Source: Blastocladiella emersonii ATCC 22665 (Eukaryota; Blastocladiomycota; Blastocladiomycetes; Blastocladiales; Blastocladiaceae). From it: 64,000 nt of DNA. Positions 1-9,452 of the stretch are shown here, one piece after another. The notes beneath the pieces are model-generated. The model did no database searches. It saw only the letters and a list, made by a program, of their open reading frames with translations, and was not told where the DNA came from. Position 1 is the first letter of the stretch. Each line of letters opens with the position of its first letter. The stretch is taken from NCBI GenBank assembly GCA_025594325.1, contig JANHCV010000012.1:744001-808000 (forward strand), in the 5' to 3' direction. The position numbers were made by a program, and so were the translations under genes.

Positions 1-1031
1 ACGACCACGGCCGGGTCGACGAGCGCGCGCACCAGCGTGTCCGGGTGGCGCAGGTCGGCCCAGCTCCACGACCCGACGATGCGCGACGGGTCGTGCGCGT
101 CGACGACGGCGAGCGCGCCGACCAGAGCGCCGACGAGGAGGCGGATCGCGTCGACGGCGGCCGTACGCGTGGTCACGGTCAGGACGAGCGGCGGCGCGGA
201 CGCGTCAGAGCTGGAAGTCGAGGCGGCGCGGATCAGGCCGAGCGACTCGAGCGACTGCTGCGCGGCAATGTTGACGGCGGGGAACGACGGGCGGTTGGCG
301 TGGATGAAGCGCACCACGTCCGTCTGCGTGCACAGGCGGAACGCGGCGGCGGCGCCGGGCACGGCCGACGTGTGGTGGTGCATCTTGAGCGGCGACGGTG
401 ACTTGGCGTGGGCGGCGGCGGCCGGGTTGAGCGGCGCGCCCATCTCGATGGGCTCGACGTCGGCGTCGGGCGACCCGCGGATCTCGACGAGCCAGCGGTG
501 CAGGCCCTTGGCGAGCGGCTCCATGATGGCGACGAGGTTGGCGTCGGCGGGCGCGATCCACAGCGACCGCGACTCGGGCGTCTGGCCGATCAGGTCGCTG
601 ACGGGGGTGCGGGCGAGGAACGCGATCAGGGCCTCAGCGTCGCTCCACTGCGGGAAGTTGGCGAGCCACCGCGCCACGTCGGCGACCGCGACCATCCCAA
701 TGTACACCTTGTTGGCGCCGTGCTCGACCGTCGCCGTCACGCCGCCCGCCGCGATCCAGTGCGCGGGCTCGCCCCACACGGGCACTGCCTGCACCTCGTG
801 CAGCGCCATGCGGCCCAGCACCTCCCACACGCTCGTGTGCGCGTGCGCGTCCACCACGTCGCGCTTGCGCGCCACCAGCTCGGCCGCGCGGTGCCACCGC
901 ATCGAGTCGCGCTCGGGCGCGCCCGGTGCGTGCTGCGCGTGCTGCGTGAAGTCCATGGTCGCGTGCGCGCCAGCGACGGGGACGCGAGACGCGGCGGCGG
1001 CGAGTGCGTCGGGTGTTGATGCCATGGACAT
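1..1031 (-). CDS. CBS-domain protein, 3' end outside window
   Basis: The minus-strand frame is open from the ATG at 1031 to the window edge with no stop, so the C-terminus is missing. The start reads MSMASTPDALAA; a second ATG follows two codons later. About 70 residues in comes VWEVLGRMALHEVQAVPVWG followed by KVYIGMVAVADVARWL, the usual pattern of a CBS domain (adenosine-nucleotide sensing pairs found in AMPK gamma and related proteins). A second CBS-like part seems to begin just before the edge (DPSRIVGSWADLRHPDTL). A His-rich Pro/Ala linker lies between. Codons are strongly G/C-ending, as in the other cell genes here. The long plus-strand ORF over the same bases is a shadow. The specific partner or ligand cannot be named. 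Confidence 0.75.
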   Translation of the reverse strand, partial: MSMASTPDALAAAASRVPVAGAHATMDFTQHAQHAPGAPERDSMRWHRAAELVARKRDVVDAHAHTSVWEVLGRMALHEVQAVPVWGEPAHWIAAGGVTATVEHGANKVYIGMVAVADVARWLANFPQWSDAEALIAFLARTPVSDLIGQTPESRSLWIAPADANLVAIMEPLAKGLHRWLVEIRGSPDADVEPIEMGAPLNPAAAAHAKSPSPLKMHHHTSAVPGAAAAFRLCTQTDVVRFIHANRPSFPAVNIAAQQSLESLGLIRAASTSSSDASAPPLVLTVTTRTAAVDAIRLLVGALVGALAVVDAHDPSRIVGSWSWADLRHPDTLVRALVDPAVV

Positions 1032-1116
1032 GATTTGGTTGTTGTGGTGTTGTTGATTCGTAGCTATCAGAGCGTGTTTGGCGAGAGCGAGTGACGGGCG
1101 GGGGGCGCGGGCGGGT

Positions 1117-1123
1117 TTTATAC
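1117..1123 (-). promoter_or_regulatory. TATA box of the CBS-domain gene
   Basis: Reads TATAAAA on the minus strand, about 86 bases upstream of the ATG at 1031, in otherwise very GC-rich DNA. Position and sequence fit a core promoter element. The 1032-1451 stretch is the divergent promoter region shared with the F-box-like gene that starts at 1452; no other gene is seen in it. Confidence 0.55.
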
Positions 1124-1451
1124 GATGGGCCCGAGACCGTGAGAAGCGCGGACGAGTGCAAGAGAGTTGCCGCCCTGCCAAAACGCGCGCGCCATGCGTC
1201 ACCGTGACCCACCGTGACTCACCCCGGGCCCTGTCGTCCCTGATTCCCTGATTCCGACCTGGATTCCGACGAGCCAGCTGCAGAGCGTGAACGTCGCGTC
1301 GCGGGGAGGAGCTCACGGCAGGGGGGCTGCTCCAGCATCGACGAGATCGCCACGGAGGCCCACGTGATCTCGCCGCGGGACCGAGTCGTGCGCCGCCCTC
1401 GCCGATCACCGCCCGCGCTCTCGGCCATCAAGCACCGCCGCACCCACTCCC

Positions 1452-3803
1452 ATGAATGAACCAAACGACTTGATGCAATCTGATGAAATGGACGTAGGCG
1501 ACTACACGCTGGCTTGGCTCCCCGTCGAAATCGCAAGCGTCATTCTTCAGCTCGCCAAGCGGCGGGCTATCGTCACTGCCGCTTCATCGTCGCTTTACGC
1601 CGTGGCCCGCGACGACGCCGTTATCTTCGACTGGACCATCGATGCTGCCGAAAACCTTTGCTCTTGGGCGGTTCACAGATACGACAAGCCCCGCGACGCC
1701 CTTGCTCGCCTCGCCATGGTAGACCTTAATCCTGCTAAGCTTCGGGGGGCTGCTTTCTACAATAGAGATCCATATTCTCGCAAACCCGCGCCAACCGAGA
1801 TGCTTGTCAACATAGCTAAACTTTTATGTCGACGGATTCGACCTCACGAACTCAACGCCGAGTTGTTTCGCCAGCTCCTGAACGCCCCGCTGTCGATGCA
1901 TCTGCGCTCGCTTTGGAATAATCCTCTTGTTTCGCTGGTGCGGCTCGTCATGGCGGCGGTCGCGCACGGCTGGACGGAGCCCCTGATGCAAATCCTCGAC
2001 ACTATTGCCGCCTCCCAGTTACGACCGCTCTTCGACGTGTCCCTGTCGCTCGCCGAGTGGGTTCCTCTCATCCAAGAGCACGTTAGTTGTTCATACTTGG
2101 GCTTATCTGCGGGCAAAGAATACGATCTTCAAGAGTACGATCTTCCCACTTGCCCGTTTCGGTTCGCAAATGCGCTCGCATACTTTGCCGTCTTGTCGTG
2201 GAAACAATCAATTTTTGAACTGCTCCTTGGAAATGCCAACTACGCCGTCGACTTGCCAACTATCTTGTCGTTGCTCTTCTCAGCTGGACCGGCAGGGTTT
2301 GTGCTTCTAACGGCGGATAACAGCCGTGTTGTTCATCACCGTGCGGTAGACAGCTTTGTCAGCTTGATGACGTGGATTCTCAAGCGCGCGAACCAAATGC
2401 CAGCGCTTGTGCGTGACATGTACGTGTCGGCTGCCGTTAGCGTCGGCCACAGAGCGTTCGCACCGCTTCTGGCACGCTTTCCTGACCAATGCTTGGCTGC
2501 GCTTCCATTTGATCTCTTGTGCCAAGACGTGTGTCTCGCCGCCAAGCTTGTGTGCTTAAACGAGGAAGATTTTGACGATGAAGGCGCCCCCCAGCAACTC
2601 GGACGGACAATAGCGAACTGGTTTGACAGCGATCTATCCACGAGTACGCTTGAGCTGCTCATTGCCCATGGCCTTGTTGCGACCAAACGCTGGGGCGCAA
2701 TTCTTGGTGCCGCTCTCGCCCGCAGGGAGTTTGGATTTGTGAAGCAGCTATGCAACCGGTTCACCCTTGACGAGTGGAAACATGTGCTTCTCAACGGTAC
2801 GCTTAACGTTTAGCTCGCCATCGACTCGACTGATTGATTCAAGTCGAGTCTAGCGTTTTGTGCCGGGCATAAGGGGACCTGTGGTGTGGAACTGTGGAAA
2901 GCTGGCTCGGTGCTCCAGTACGCGCTGGTACCAGGGCCTCAGAGTGACAGCGAGTGCCAGTTGAGCCTTTGTGACTTCATTGGTGCGTACTGCGCATATG
3001 CCAGTTCTGTTGGTTGGGCGAATGAGGCGCACCCTGGACATTTTCTTGTGGACGATTGCGGTCCGCCAATTCCCAGCGAGCTTCTGGCCTTCCTTGGCTC
3101 ATACTCGGGCAACGATGAATCGGTGTGGGCGATGTGTGTCGATCTCGTGCAACTTATCACCTGTGCCTGTTCCCCTAACTTTGATGAGGACCCATTTGAT
3201 TGCCAGATTGTACCCGTAGACTTATTCCTGCAGTTTATGCTGCGATCGCTCACCTTTCCCGATCATGTCCCGTGGACGCGGAATGCAATCAGCTCACTTG
3301 GCGACTTGGGCTACACATCATGCCCAACTTGTCCACTCATGGCGCAGCAAGCCTGGCGCACTGCTGTCGAAGACTTACTTGGTTCGTGTCTCACGTACAT
3401 CGAGTGCCCCGTTCCGCCCATGGACCGAATGTGGTCGCGACTTTGTGACTACGCTGGTATCACAAGTGCTAGCCTCAAACCACTGCCTGCACCACCGTGC
3501 GGCTGCGATCGGCTCAAATCCGCCCAACTTGTCGTTCTTGTCATGGTTCGGGCCGCTTGGCGGGACGCAGCGAAGTCGCTCCTGGACGAGGTGGAGCGTG
3601 GCAACATTCCAGTCAGCGTTCTGCTTCTGTTCCCCGATGGCACGATGAAGGGCGCCAAGCGTCTCGAATCGTTGAATGACGTCGCTCAGAAGCTCGTTAC
3701 AAAAGCGGGCGTGAAAGTCAACTCGGACTGGATCGAACTTCAAATTGCGCGAATTGCCTGCCCTGGAGCCCCAGAGTCCGATGATAGCGACGAAGATTTC
3801 TAA
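1452..3803 (+). CDS. F-box-like large protein, copy 1 (spliced, intact)
   Basis: Two exons, 1452-2796 and 2854-3803, are joined across a 57-base intron (GTACGC...CTGAT...TAG). The join keeps frame (phase 1) and gives a 764-residue protein; read without splicing it stops at 2813. The N-terminus (AWLPVEIASVILQLAKRRAI) resembles a degenerate F-box, which would link SCF ubiquitin ligases to a target; that is inference. The rest is helical and repeat-like. The C-terminal third has a CPTCPL pair about 10 residues before a conserved Trp-rich helix, later PPCGCDRL, and a module LLLFPDGTMKGAK that recurs in the other copies. The four cysteines could bind zinc. The acidic end reads ESDDSDEDF. Codon use is more relaxed than in neighbouring cell genes. 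Paralogues lie at 36.7-39.8 and 42.5-44.9 kb. Confidence 0.7.
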
Positions 3804-4251
3804 TGCCAGCGGTGGTTCGTGTCACCAAGTCCGCGGCGCCCATTTGTCATTCTGTTTGTTCAATCAGTACCATTATTTACAATCAGTGCTCGATACGCCG
3901 CTTGATCGCCTCAATTGCTGGCTCTTCGTCTTTGCCTCGATGGCTTGGCGCATCCCGCGAGACGCGATGCGCCACACACGTGATATCCAGACGCGTCTCG
4001 CGCCTGAGACAAGTACCTCTGAGGGACGCCAACATAAAGAGAACTCGAGCTCGTGAAAACAACTTAATTATACTTGAGGCACCTAAACGCTTCGCATTTG
4101 GTTTTCAATCGAGGGCTAAAGCCCCCGCCACGTATGGTGCACGACTGGTGGAGGTGCTGTCGCGTGCGTCCCGCACAGGAGATTTAGGTGATCGAGCTAT
4201 GGAAATCGTGCTATTGATGGATTAGATGATGGAATACACTACGTTAATACT
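3804..4251. other. Intergenic, no gene seen
   Basis: Between the convergent F-box-like gene and the helicase. Short ORFs here have no coding character. It holds one copy of the recurring box GCGCCACACACGTGATATC at about 3969-3987 (see findings). Confidence 0.5.
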
Positions 4252-7106
4252 CTACTGTGTTTTCTGTTTCTTGGCGTTCTGTGAGCCGTCCTCGCCTCCA
4301 GCACGTTTCTTGGCCAATCGCCGAAACCTTGCGTTGAGAGCATCGGACGCGCGCTTGGCGACTAGCTTCTCACCCGCGTGCTGGCGCGAGAAGAGAATCG
4401 CGTCGTCGAAGAGCTTGGCGATGCACGGGTCGCCTGGTGCGATGGCTGTACCTTGATCGAAAGCGGTCTTGGTCAGCTCGTCGAGCATCTGGAGCCGCTT
4501 GTCCTCGGCCACTGCGAGTGGATCCGGCTTCATGGACTTGAGCACGGCTCTTGGGATCGGCTGAAGCACCCGCAGGTACTTTGAGCGACGAAGCCGCGAT
4601 AACGCCACGTACAGGGAAGCGCCGCTGATGAGACGCTCCATGCCCGCGGGACGCGGATCTGCCAGGGCGATGGCGTGCTTGGTCACGCCTTGAACCCCGT
4701 GGACCGTCATGGCGAAGGCTGGCACCATTGGGTACTGCTCGATGTGCGCGATGACATGATTAGGATACTTGCTCCTGTTGGTTTTGGTGTTGTTGACACA
4801 GAGCGGGAGCGAATCCTTCGTTGTGCTGACGACCCGCTCTCGCGACGTGGAACCGCCCGCCATGTACAGGAAGTCCTTCTTCTCCACGGCAAGCGGGATG
4901 ACCGTGTCAGGCCACGCGGCCGGCATGCCCGGGAAGCGAGTGCCACGAGGAGCGTCGGGCAGGTCGATCCACACGTTGAGTGGAGCGCAGGATGGCCGGT
5001 ACATGTTGGACGCGGTTCGCGTGAACGTGGTCTCGGGCTTCCAGTCGATGTGGTGCACGACGCCAACCGCACCGTTCGCGCACCCCTTTGCTACGCACTG
5101 GTTGGTCTTGACGCGCATCTCCATTCCGACGAAGAGCTCGAGGATGGCCGGCAGTTCAGTCGTGGTTTCTGGCTCTCCTCCGAGGCGGAACACGTCCTTG
5201 TCGCAGATGGCGACGCGTTCACGCGTGCGGCGCCTATCACGCGGGCGCGTGATGTTGCCCTTGGTCTGGAACACGATGCGGTTTGGGTTTGCTGCTGCGA
5301 GCCGCGTGTAGAGCAGGTTGAAGGCGTGGCGCGTGTGGTTGTCAGGCGCGATAACCGTGAGTCCGGGCTTCTTGAGGATCTCCTTGAGGACGTTGTTGCC
5401 GTTTTCGTCGACCTGCTGCTGAAGCTGGGCGGTCGTACGCGAGTTGATCAGGTCGCACAGCGTGTCCGACGCCTCGACGAGGCGGAGCGCGTCCATTTCG
5501 TTGCCCCATGGAGGATCGTCGACAAATCGGTTGCTCTTCACGAGACGAACAGCGCGTGTAGTGCGCCAGTACGCGACCTGGCCTCGATCCACGCGCTCGG
5601 GGACCGTCAATTGCTTTGACGTCATGCGCAGGTAGAACGAGTCCGGCGCGTCGTTGAGCACGGCGGGCACCTTGTACAGGGCAGTTCCGTTGACGGGAGG
5701 CAGCTGTAAATGATCGCCAGCGAGCATGACGATGCACCCGCCGAATGGTTCGTCGCACCGCCGCAGGAGGCGCATGTTCGCGTCGATACGGCCGAGTAAA
5801 GTCGCGTCGCACATGGAGAACTCGTCGATGACGACGCCGAGACGCCCTTTCCACGCGATGGCAACCGCAGGATCGGTACGCAAACGGGCCACGTCCGGGC
5901 TGTTTTCTTTCGGCCTTAGCGAATAAAAGAGAACGCGGCGTGGATGGTCGTACCGCCAATGTTGGCGGCCGCGATCCCGGTCATGGCCATGACCATGAGG
6001 CACTTTTCCCGGTTCCAGGACGCGAGAAAGTATCGGATTGCATCGACGACGCGCGACTTGCCCGTGCCGCCCGAGCCGGTGAGGATGATCGGCGTCCGGT
6101 CCTTGCTCATGGGCGGGAGGGCCGCGGTGCCGACGACATGTTGGACGTCGTCGCGGCCCAACAGGATCACGTTCTGCTCGGCCGAGGCCGCAGCGTCTGA
6201 GATACCTGCGTTGCCGCCGATGAAGGTGTCGATGAGCGGCATGAGGAAGAGCACGAACGCGCGGTGCTGCTCTTCGTTGAGGTTGAACTTGAGCGAGACC
6301 TGCGCGAGGCTCGCGTACGCGGGCGTGTGCACAGTGCGCTGCTCCTCGTCGCTCCACTCGTCGCCGCGTGTGTCGTAGGCAAAGTTGCTGATTGAGTCCG
6401 CGGCTTTGGTGACGAGGAACCGCGCGCGCGCGTCAGGATCCGTTGGCGTGGTCGTGAAGGCGCTGCGCCAAACGTCGACGGCTGGTCCGAGTTCTGGTTC
6501 GGGCACGTCGACGGCCATTTCCGGGTCGATACCATGCTGAGATGTGTTTGTCGAGGCTCCAGATGGCACTGCGGGAACAATACCGATCATGGGTGGCTGC
6601 CCGGGCCCGGGAACGACAGGTACGGCGCCGACATCCGCAGTCGGATGACCTTGAGCCGCGGCAGCGCATAGTTGGGCCATGATCTTCTTGACGTCAGTCG
6701 GCGAGATGGGCGTCTCGAGGTACGGCGGCGGCGGCTGCGCGGCGCTGACATCGAACGGCTGCACGTCGGGGAAGAGCAGGGTGCCCATCATGCCGTGGCC
6801 CATTCCAGGGATCAGCGTAGAAGTCACGCTCTCGATGCGCTCGAGGCTCGCCTCGGTTTCGCCGTCGTCGGCCAGGATGCCCTCCACGTCCGAGTTGACG
6901 ATAGTCGTGTCGAGAACAATGACGTTCTCCGACTGACCGACGACGTCAAGCACGGGTCCGGCTCGCGCGACGCTGACGGCACCGCCGCGGCCGCGGTTCC
7001 TCTGCGACGTGAACGCGTCGGACTCGTCAGAATCCGGCGACGACCCGGGCTTCCCCGGCGACGAGGCCTTCACCTCGGCAGGCGTGCCGCGCACGATGAA
7101 GGGCAT
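4252..7106 (-). pseudogene. Pif1/Helitron-like DNA helicase, frameshifted
   Basis: Two overlapping minus-strand frames together cover a full SF1B helicase. The first (to about 5930) carries LNEEQHRAF and Walker A GSGGTGKSRVVDAIR, then GIAAANIGGTTIHAAF. The second continues with motif II VVIDEFSMCD, motif III AGDHLQLPPV, a motif V-like CANGAVGVVHHI, AFAMTVHGVQGVT and motif VI LYVALSRLR, ending in a basic tail KKQKTQ. The switch lies in GCGTTCTCTTTTATTCGC near 5935, with no usable splice sites, so it is a one-base frameshift or a sequence error. The LNEEQ-RAF region before Walker A resembles helicases of fungal Helitron transposons, but no Rep nuclease domain is visible, so this may be a 5'-truncated copy or a domesticated helicase. 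The 5' end is uncertain: in-frame ATGs lie at 7106 and 6803. Confidence 0.7.
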
Positions 7107-7347
7107 GCGGGCCGAGCTCAACGAGGCCACGGAGGTGTACCACGAGTGCATGCTCGACGGCCGCGAGAACTTTGTCAACAACCTCGCCGCGCACCAGACC
7201 GCCCGCGCCGCGGCAAAAGGCGTCGCATCGGGTGCCGCTGGTCACGGTGTGCAGCAGGTCGCCGCCTCGATTGCCGATTGCCGCGGAACCCGCGGCGCAG
7301 CAGCTCACTTCGAGCAATGTTCCACGCTTGATGCTGCTTCAGGTTAG
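7009..7347 (+). other. Coding-like fragment, possibly a captured exon
   Basis: On the plus strand this stretch encodes TMKGMRAELNEATEVYHE and then GRENFVNNLAAHQTARAAAK with strongly G/C-ending codons, like the cell genes of this genome and unlike the helicase next to it. It has no convincing start, splice partner or downstream exon, and it overlaps the doubtful 5' end of the helicase frame on the other strand. It looks like a piece of another gene. I do not recognise the family. Confidence 0.35.
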
Positions 7348-8210
7348 AGCGCTGGATCTGAGGCTGGGAAGGAACTGGGAGTCGGGAAAGGCGGGGGCAG
7401 GAGTGCATGAGCGGAGTCATTGGAGTTTGCAGTTCCGGTCCCACGGAGCCGACGCGATGCGCCACGCGGGGGCGGCGCCACGTTGCTTCGCTCCGCCGCT
7501 TCGGGTCGACCGATGTCGGCTGCACTTCGCTCCCTGAGCGCCGCTCCGCTACCCTTTCCCACAGAATTCACCCGTTCCCCAAGCGCAACGACGACGTGGC
7601 AGCCGGCCATTGGCTCGGGGCACCCTAGCCGCGGTCACTCTGTCGCGCGATTCGAGTTTGGCCGGCCATGGACCCGCGCACGCCTTCCTGGCCATGGTCG
7701 TCCTCGAAGAACACGCGCTTTCACGGCGACGATGTCCGAGGCGGAGGAATCTCGCGTCGTCGATTGTCCGCCCTGCCGTTCGGCCGGCGCTGGCGCGATG
7801 TGGCGCAGCCGCGAATGAAACCGCCGCCTATTTCCGACTCCCTTCTCCTCTCTCTCCACGCTCCGCATTGGCTAGCGACAGCGACCCCAACGCGTATTTC
7901 GAGCACCTGGGTCGCTGACGTGCACGTTGAAAATTTCACGCTACGCCCCACGGCAAGCCCCAGCGCCCATCTCGCTGCACCACCTTGCTCGTCAAGTGGA
8001 AGGGGATAATCGGCGCACGCCGCGGCAACGGGAACGACGATTCCTCCGCTCGTGCGTCCATCGCTCCGCCGCCCGCGTTGCTGACACGCTGGCCATGCGC
8101 CATCGCGGTGAAGAGGGCCGTCGAAGCCTACAAGTAGGACCTGCGTCTCCGCCCTCGTCTCGTCCTCCCTCAACCAGCAGACCACCAGCAACGCGACCAA
8201 GATCACCGCA
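7348..8210. other. Intergenic / upstream region of the membrane-protein gene
   Basis: No gene recognised. It is GC-rich with scattered short ORFs. The last ~100 bases (CT-rich with CAACCAGCAG and CAACGCGACC) look like a 5' untranslated leader for the gene starting at 8211. Confidence 0.45.
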
Positions 8211-8939
8211 ATGACCTCCGCCAACACGCCGCCCGAGTCGTCGGCCAAGTTTCCGTGGGCACCGCCGGTCCTGTACCGCGTGCACAACAAGCTGGCGCCG
8301 CCGACCAACTTCACCGACGACCGCTGGTTCAAGGGCCTGCGCTACGGGCTCATGGGCTACTGCCTGCTGGCCGCCGGCTTCTTTGTTCTGACGGGCCTCA
8401 ACCTCGTGCTCCGGTTCATCCCGCGCAGCAGCGACTCGCCGACCTTGTGGGAGGTGCTGCCCGAGCAGTACTACTTCATGAACCGGCTGGTGCACGAGTG
8501 GATGTACGTGGCCGCGGCGCTGTCGGCGCTCGGGTTCGTCATGAACGTGTTCGGGATCGCCGCCGTGTACCTGCGCAACATCCGGCTCGTCTTCGTGTAC
8601 CTGCTGTGGTCGGTGGGGCACGTGCTCATGTACGCGGCCGTCATGGGCGTGACGCTGATCCTCATCACCAAGAACGCGAGCGAGCGCACGTTCCCCGGCA
8701 CGCGCGTCGAGGATAAGACGTTCGGCGACCATATCGCGAGCTGGGTCATGCTGCTCACGTTCCTGCTGCCCGATTTCGCCCTGTGGAGTTTGACCCGTGC
8801 GGCCGCGTGCTTTGTGACGTGGCTATTTTACACGGAGCTGCGCAACTACAAGCTCGAGCTCGCCCGCTACGCGCGCGAGACCGCGCCGCAGCCCGATGGC
8901 CAGGGCAAGGACGGGCCCGAGTTTGTGATGGCCGCTTGA
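8211..8939 (+). CDS. Four-span membrane protein of unknown function
   Basis: Single-exon 242-residue protein starting ATGACCTCCGCC. Four hydrophobic segments are visible at about residues 46-68 (YGLMGYCLLAAGFFVLTGL), 100-123 (VAAALSALGFVMNVFGIAAV), 127-152 and 180-206 (IASWVMLLTFLLPDFALWSL), with short loops and a hydrophilic C-terminal tail rich in Lys, Gln and Glu. The N-terminal 45 residues are Pro-rich with no signal peptide. This topology recalls small fungal four-span membrane proteins, but I see no signature that names a family. Codons are strongly G/C-ending. It stands alone, with intergenic DNA on both sides. Confidence 0.75.
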   Translation: MTSANTPPESSAKFPWAPPVLYRVHNKLAPPTNFTDDRWFKGLRYGLMGYCLLAAGFFVLTGLNLVLRFIPRSSDSPTLWEVLPEQYYFMNRLVHEWMYVAAALSALGFVMNVFGIAAVYLRNIRLVFVYLLWSVGHVLMYAAVMGVTLILITKNASERTFPGTRVEDKTFGDHIASWVMLLTFLLPDFALWSLTRAAACFVTWLFYTELRNYKLELARYARETAPQPDGQGKDGPEFVMAA

Positions 8940-9452
8940 GAGCTCGATTCGCTCATAGAATAGATGGATACCTTTGCACGACCTCTATCTCGTGATGGAT
9001 TACAGTGTAAGGAAGGTTGTATCAGTGAGCGATCGCGAGTTGATGACCATGGCCGTGACCGTGGCCGCTCGCGGTTTCGGCGCAAATCTCAGCGTTACTA
9101 ACAGTAACCGCGACGGATTTAGGTCAACTTCTCCTCAAACGCGTTGCGTTTGGTCTCGCGACTGTACTCACCTTGGCGCGACCACGGAACTGCGCGGTGG
9201 CCTCAGCAGTCGCGTTAGCCGGCGTCGATCAAAGAGGCACCGCCTACGTCAGAAAGCTTCGCGACAAGCCGTCCCTCCGTCAACGCATATCATTTGTTCT
9301 CTTCGACCCGCACCAGCACGCTCGCAAGCGGTTTGAATTCTTGTTCGCGGATCACTTGTCGAGTGTGACGATGGCCGCGACCATGACCATGGTCACTCAT
9401 CACCGCGACCTGAACGTGAACAAGCTTGACCGAAAAAAAAAGAGATCAAATT
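8940..9452. other. Intergenic, no gene seen
   Basis: Lies between the convergent membrane-protein and ABC transporter genes. It has lower GC than its neighbours and an A9 run at about 9433-9441 just past the transporter stop. Nothing coding-like was found. Confidence 0.5.

Noticed and set aside
37-1056. 339-codon plus-strand ORF at the left edge
   Set aside because: Ser/Thr/Cys/Arg-rich without motifs, while the minus strand carries CBS-domain patterns and runs open off the edge.
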